Assembly: GCA_036824465.1 (NCBI GenBank)
Contig: DAITAC010000142.1
Span: 1-8,156 of the forward strand
Direction: 5' to 3'
DNA from: JAKOQB01 sp036824465
GTDB taxonomy: Bacteria; Pseudomonadota; Gammaproteobacteria; Burkholderiales; Burkholderiaceae_F
Length of the DNA stretch: 8,156 bases
A program made the position numbers and the translations under genes. Below the pieces are notes generated by a model. It saw only the letters and a program-made list of their open reading frames with translations, made no database searches and was not told the origin of the DNA. Position 1 is the stretch's first letter. Each line of letters begins with the position of its first letter. This document shows positions 6,107 to 8,156 of this stretch, piece by piece.

Positions 6107-6835
6107 TCAGAATCTGAAACCAATCTTCGCGCCGAAGCTGGTCGTGCTGCCCGTGTTGTCGACTTCAATTGCGAGATTGCCGCCGGCCAGGTTGAAGTTC
6201 AGTCCCGCAAAGACCTTGCTCTGCGTGAAGCTCTCGCCGCGCAGCAGCGGCACCCCGTTGGGCGAACTCTTGACCCACACCTGGCCGATGCCGGCGTATG
6301 GCGTGAACATCGCCAGTCCCTTCGAGACTGACACATCAAGCGACCGCGTATCGAAATCGAGTTGATCCACGCCGGTCAGTCGCGTCAGTGCGCCACGCAC
6401 CGCGACCGCGGGCGTCAGCGCGCCGCCTGGCAGAAACGCCCAGCGCAGTTCGCCTCCGTAGTAACGCAGGTTGGTGCCCGGCACGGCGGAAAACGCGGCG
6501 CCGATGTCGATATCCAGCGGCAGTCCCTTGGTGAGCCGCAGAGTCGGCACGGGCAGGGTGCCGGGCACGCTGTCGCCGCCCGACGCGCGCCGCCACAGGT
6601 CCGTGTGTTTCAGTCGCGTGCCGGTGACCGCCAGTCCGAGGTCGAAGCCGGTGATGCCGAGCGGCTCGGCCGGAATCAACCCCTTGTATGACAGCGCCGC
6701 GCCGAGATCTTCCGACAGGAGGCGAAACTCGTTTTGGGACAGCGTCTGGATTGAGTTGATGTCCGCGGCGCCGAGCGGCGTGGAAAACGCGGCCGTCAGT
6801 GTTGTAACAACTGCGGTGACGAGACGTCGTTGCAT
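6107..6835 (-). CDS. Exported, probable outer-membrane beta-barrel protein
   Basis: A 242-residue protein that I do not recognise by name. Residues 1-23 form a clear Sec signal peptide: MQRR, a hydrophobic core VTAVVTTLTAAF, and a likely signal peptidase I site after A23 or A24 (PLGAADI). The mature part alternates polar and hydrophobic residues with frequent Gly and aromatic residues, as in transmembrane beta strands (FDLGLAVTGTRL, LRYYGGELRWAF, FAGLNFNLAGGNLAIEV). It ends in FGAKIGFRF with a C-terminal Phe, the usual signal for beta-barrel insertion by the BAM machinery. About eight to twelve strands would fit its size. The N-terminal mature segment SQNEFRLLSEDLGAALSYKG is probably an alpha-helical lead-in. 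GGGAG (plus 6843-6847) lies seven bases before the ATG. It is downstream of and codirectional with the hydrolase gene, separated by 85 bp. The role could be porin-like or structural; this is not determinable here. Confidence 0.8.
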   Translation of the reverse strand: MQRRLVTAVVTTLTAAFSTPLGAADINSIQTLSQNEFRLLSEDLGAALSYKGLIPAEPLGITGFDLGLAVTGTRLKHTDLWRRASGGDSVPGTLPVPTLRLTKGLPLDIDIGAAFSAVPGTNLRYYGGELRWAFLPGGALTPAVAVRGALTRLTGVDQLDFDTRSLDVSVSKGLAMFTPYAGIGQVWVKSSPNGVPLLRGESFTQSKVFAGLNFNLAGGNLAIEVDNTGSTTSFGAKIGFRF

Positions 6836-6869
6836 GGCGCGGCTCCCTTGATGATGTGGACGCAGTATG

Positions 6870-6887
6870 TCGCGCGCCGGCGCGCGA
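6870..6887. repeat. 18-bp perfect GC palindrome between hydrolase and beta-barrel genes
   Basis: TCGCGCGCCGGCGCGCGA at 6870-6887 is its own reverse complement. It lies in the 85-bp gap between the hydrolase stop (6921) and the beta-barrel start (6835). Without a loop or a following T-run it is not a convincing intrinsic terminator. It could be an operator, an attenuating or mRNA-processing structure, or a chance product of high GC. Confidence 0.6.
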
Positions 6888-6920
6888 TCGGCCGGACGGC
6901 GTCGCGCAATCAGGCGAAGC

Positions 6921-7781
6921 TCAATGACGGATACCGCGGCGGTGAATCAGGTCGAGTGCGGCGTCGAACAGCGGGCTCGCGGGACTTGCCAGTTCATCGC
7001 ACACGGTCAGGTGATTCATGTCGGCGACCGCAAGGTGGCGAACGAAATTGCCGCGCCATCCCTTGCCGAGCAGCTCGGACTGGCGCCTGAACTCGCTCGA
7101 TTCGAGCGCACCAACCGCGGTGATCAGCGGTGCCGTGGTCGCGGGCGCCATCAGCGCCGGCGAGAGCTTGCGCGCGCGCGCCAGGTCAAGCTGCAGATCG
7201 GCATTGACGAACGGCGCGTAGATCAGCGGCTCCAAATCGAACAGCCCGCTGATCGGCAAACCGCCCTTGACCAGATCGGCCGGCAGATCGGGTGAGTACA
7301 CCGGCCACAGCGCGGCCATCATCATCGCCGTCAGGTGACCGCCCGCCGAGTGGCCCGCCACGAAGATGCGATGCGGATCGAATCCATAGCGATCGGCATT
7401 GCGATACAGCCACGAGAGCGCGCGCAGCGTCTGCCGCACGATCTCTTCCAGCGGCGTCTGCGGCGCCAGCCCGTAGTTGGGGAGCGCGACCGACACGCCA
7501 TGATTGACATAGGGCGGTGCGATCCACGAGAAATCCGACTTGTCGAGCGAGCGCCAGTAACCGCCGTGAATGAATACCAGCAGCGGCGCGCCGTCACTGC
7601 GCGCGGGAAACAGATCCAGACGTTCGGGCGTGCTGTCGCCGTACTGCAGGTCGATCAGGCAGGCGCGCAGGCGACGCGTCGCGGCGGCCTGCTCGGCCCA
7701 GCGCGCGAAGATCTGCGGATGTTCAGGAATCATTGCACGCGCGTTGTATTCGCGTTCGCAGAACTCGACGGAGTAGGTCAT
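6921..7781 (-). CDS. Alpha/beta hydrolase, kynurenine-formamidase-like esterase
   Basis: A 286-residue cytoplasmic serine hydrolase. The oxyanion-hole motif HGGYW is at 72-76 and the nucleophile elbow GHSAGG at 143-148 with S145. A probable catalytic His lies in MNHLTV (H257), and the acidic member of the triad is likely in ALESSEFRRQS near 225-235 (E227 is the best candidate). HGGYW plus the N-terminal CEREYNARAMIPEHP segment is typical of the arylformamidase/BD-FAE-like group, which hydrolyses N-formylkynurenine or small esters and amides. No tryptophan 2,3-dioxygenase or kynureninase gene is nearby, so a kynurenine role is not supported by context. The ATG at 7781 has no good Shine-Dalgarno, but homology covers residues 7-20, making the internal ATG (residue 17) unlikely. 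It is divergent from the tRNA gene and upstream of the beta-barrel gene. Confidence 0.87.
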   Translation of the reverse strand: MTYSVEFCEREYNARAMIPEHPQIFARWAEQAAATRRLRACLIDLQYGDSTPERLDLFPARSDGAPLLVFIHGGYWRSLDKSDFSWIAPPYVNHGVSVALPNYGLAPQTPLEEIVRQTLRALSWLYRNADRYGFDPHRIFVAGHSAGGHLTAMMMAALWPVYSPDLPADLVKGGLPISGLFDLEPLIYAPFVNADLQLDLARARKLSPALMAPATTAPLITAVGALESSEFRRQSELLGKGWRGNFVRHLAVADMNHLTVCDELASPASPLFDAALDLIHRRGIRH

Positions 7782-7832
7782 GACATGGGTCGGCGAAGTC
7801 GGGATCCGATCAGTCTAAGCAGGTGCGTCGCC

Positions 7833-7862
7833 TTGAGACGGCTTCCATCACCGACGTATAAT
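7833..7862 (+). promoter_or_regulatory. Sigma70-type promoter of the tRNA-Ala gene
   Basis: TTGAGA (7833-7838, four of six to consensus) and a perfect TATAAT (7857-7862) are separated by 18 bp. The following discriminator is GC-rich (GCGCGCC), as in stringently controlled stable-RNA promoters. Transcription would start around 7869, about 39 nt before the mature tRNA 5' end, so a leader would be removed by RNase P. Confidence 0.85.
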
Positions 7863-7907
7863 GCGCGCCTCGCCGAGTGGTTCAACTGCCACGCGGCGAC
7901 GGATTTT

Positions 7908-7983
<76 letters not shown>

Positions 7984-7990
7984 AAATGCC

Positions 7991-8017
7991 AAGGGGCTGC
8001 CACCGCGCAGCCCCTTT
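7991..8017 (+). terminator. Intrinsic-type terminator after tRNA-Ala
   Basis: AAGGGGCTGC (7991-8000) and GCAGCCCCTT (8007-8016) form a perfect 10-bp stem with a six-base loop, starting eight bases after the tRNA CCA end. The trailing T-run is short (three T, 8015-8017), so termination may be incomplete or help 3'-end processing. No other role is evident. Confidence 0.8.
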
Positions 8018-8117
8018 CGCATTGTGTGCGACAACGTACGCTGCCGGCGCAATCCGCTCGCGGAACACAACCGCCGGACCAGCGACCGAAATGATTCGAT
8101 GAAGAGGATTCGAATAT

Positions 8118-8156
8118 TCCGGTGTTCACGCCGGAGGTGTGTGCTGTATATTTCTA
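8118..8156 (+). promoter_or_regulatory. Possible hairpin and promoter at the window edge
   Basis: TCCGGTG (8118-8124) and CGCCGGA (8129-8135) can form a 7-bp stem with loop TTCA. TTCACG (8125-8130) and TATATT (8147-8152) could be -35 and -10 elements with a 16-bp spacer, driving a gene beyond the right edge. Both are short matches and overlap each other. Apart from these I see nothing in 8018-8156. Confidence 0.25.

Overview
The window is GC-rich, densely packed bacterial chromosome. Several features point to a betaproteobacterium, probably Burkholderiales or a relative: a class II (adenosylcobalamin-dependent) ribonucleotide reductase with the N-terminus typical of that group, a CysB-type LysR regulator, a tRNA-Ala with an encoded CCA end, and very high GC at third codon positions. 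This placement rests on remembered protein similarity and composition, not on a database search.

Layout. Positions 1-863 (minus strand) hold the first 287 codons of nrdJ, which runs off the left edge. Positions 864-1111 are a divergent intergenic region with what looks like a pair of NrdR boxes, 31 bp centre to centre. Positions 1112-2041 (+) encode a CysB-family regulator. Positions 2135-6102 (+) look like one catabolic operon of five genes: a VOC-fold protein, a ketopantoate-reductase-family dehydrogenase, an FAD-dependent aromatic-hydroxylase-type monooxygenase, a 67-residue DUF2783-like protein and a second small VOC protein. Three of the four junctions are 4-bp ATGA stop/start overlaps. 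The fourth junction is 74 bp long and contains a perfect 7-bp tandem repeat. Positions 6107-6835 (-) encode a secreted, probably outer-membrane beta-barrel protein that meets the operon tail to tail with only 4 bp between stop codons. Positions 6921-7781 (-) encode an alpha/beta hydrolase with the HGGYW and GHSAGG motifs of kynurenine-formamidase-like esterases. Positions 7908-7983 (+) are tRNA-Ala(CGC), with a strong sigma70-type promoter upstream and a hairpin terminator downstream. The last ~140 bases hold no gene I can support.

How the genes fit together. nrdJ supplies deoxyribonucleotides and is probably repressed by NrdR through the boxes in its upstream region. The five-gene operon has the parts of a small oxidative catabolic route: a flavin hydroxylase, an NAD(P)H-dependent oxidoreductase and two VOC-fold enzymes that could be ring-cleavage or isomerase/lyase enzymes. 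Its substrate cannot be read from the sequence. The CysB-like gene lies upstream on the same strand, 93 bp away, and could be cotranscribed or regulate it, but nothing in the sequence proves that. The best candidate for under-described biology is this operon, in particular the translationally coupled monooxygenase/DUF2783 pair, the unusual flavin-site motif of the monooxygenase, and the heptanucleotide repeat before it.
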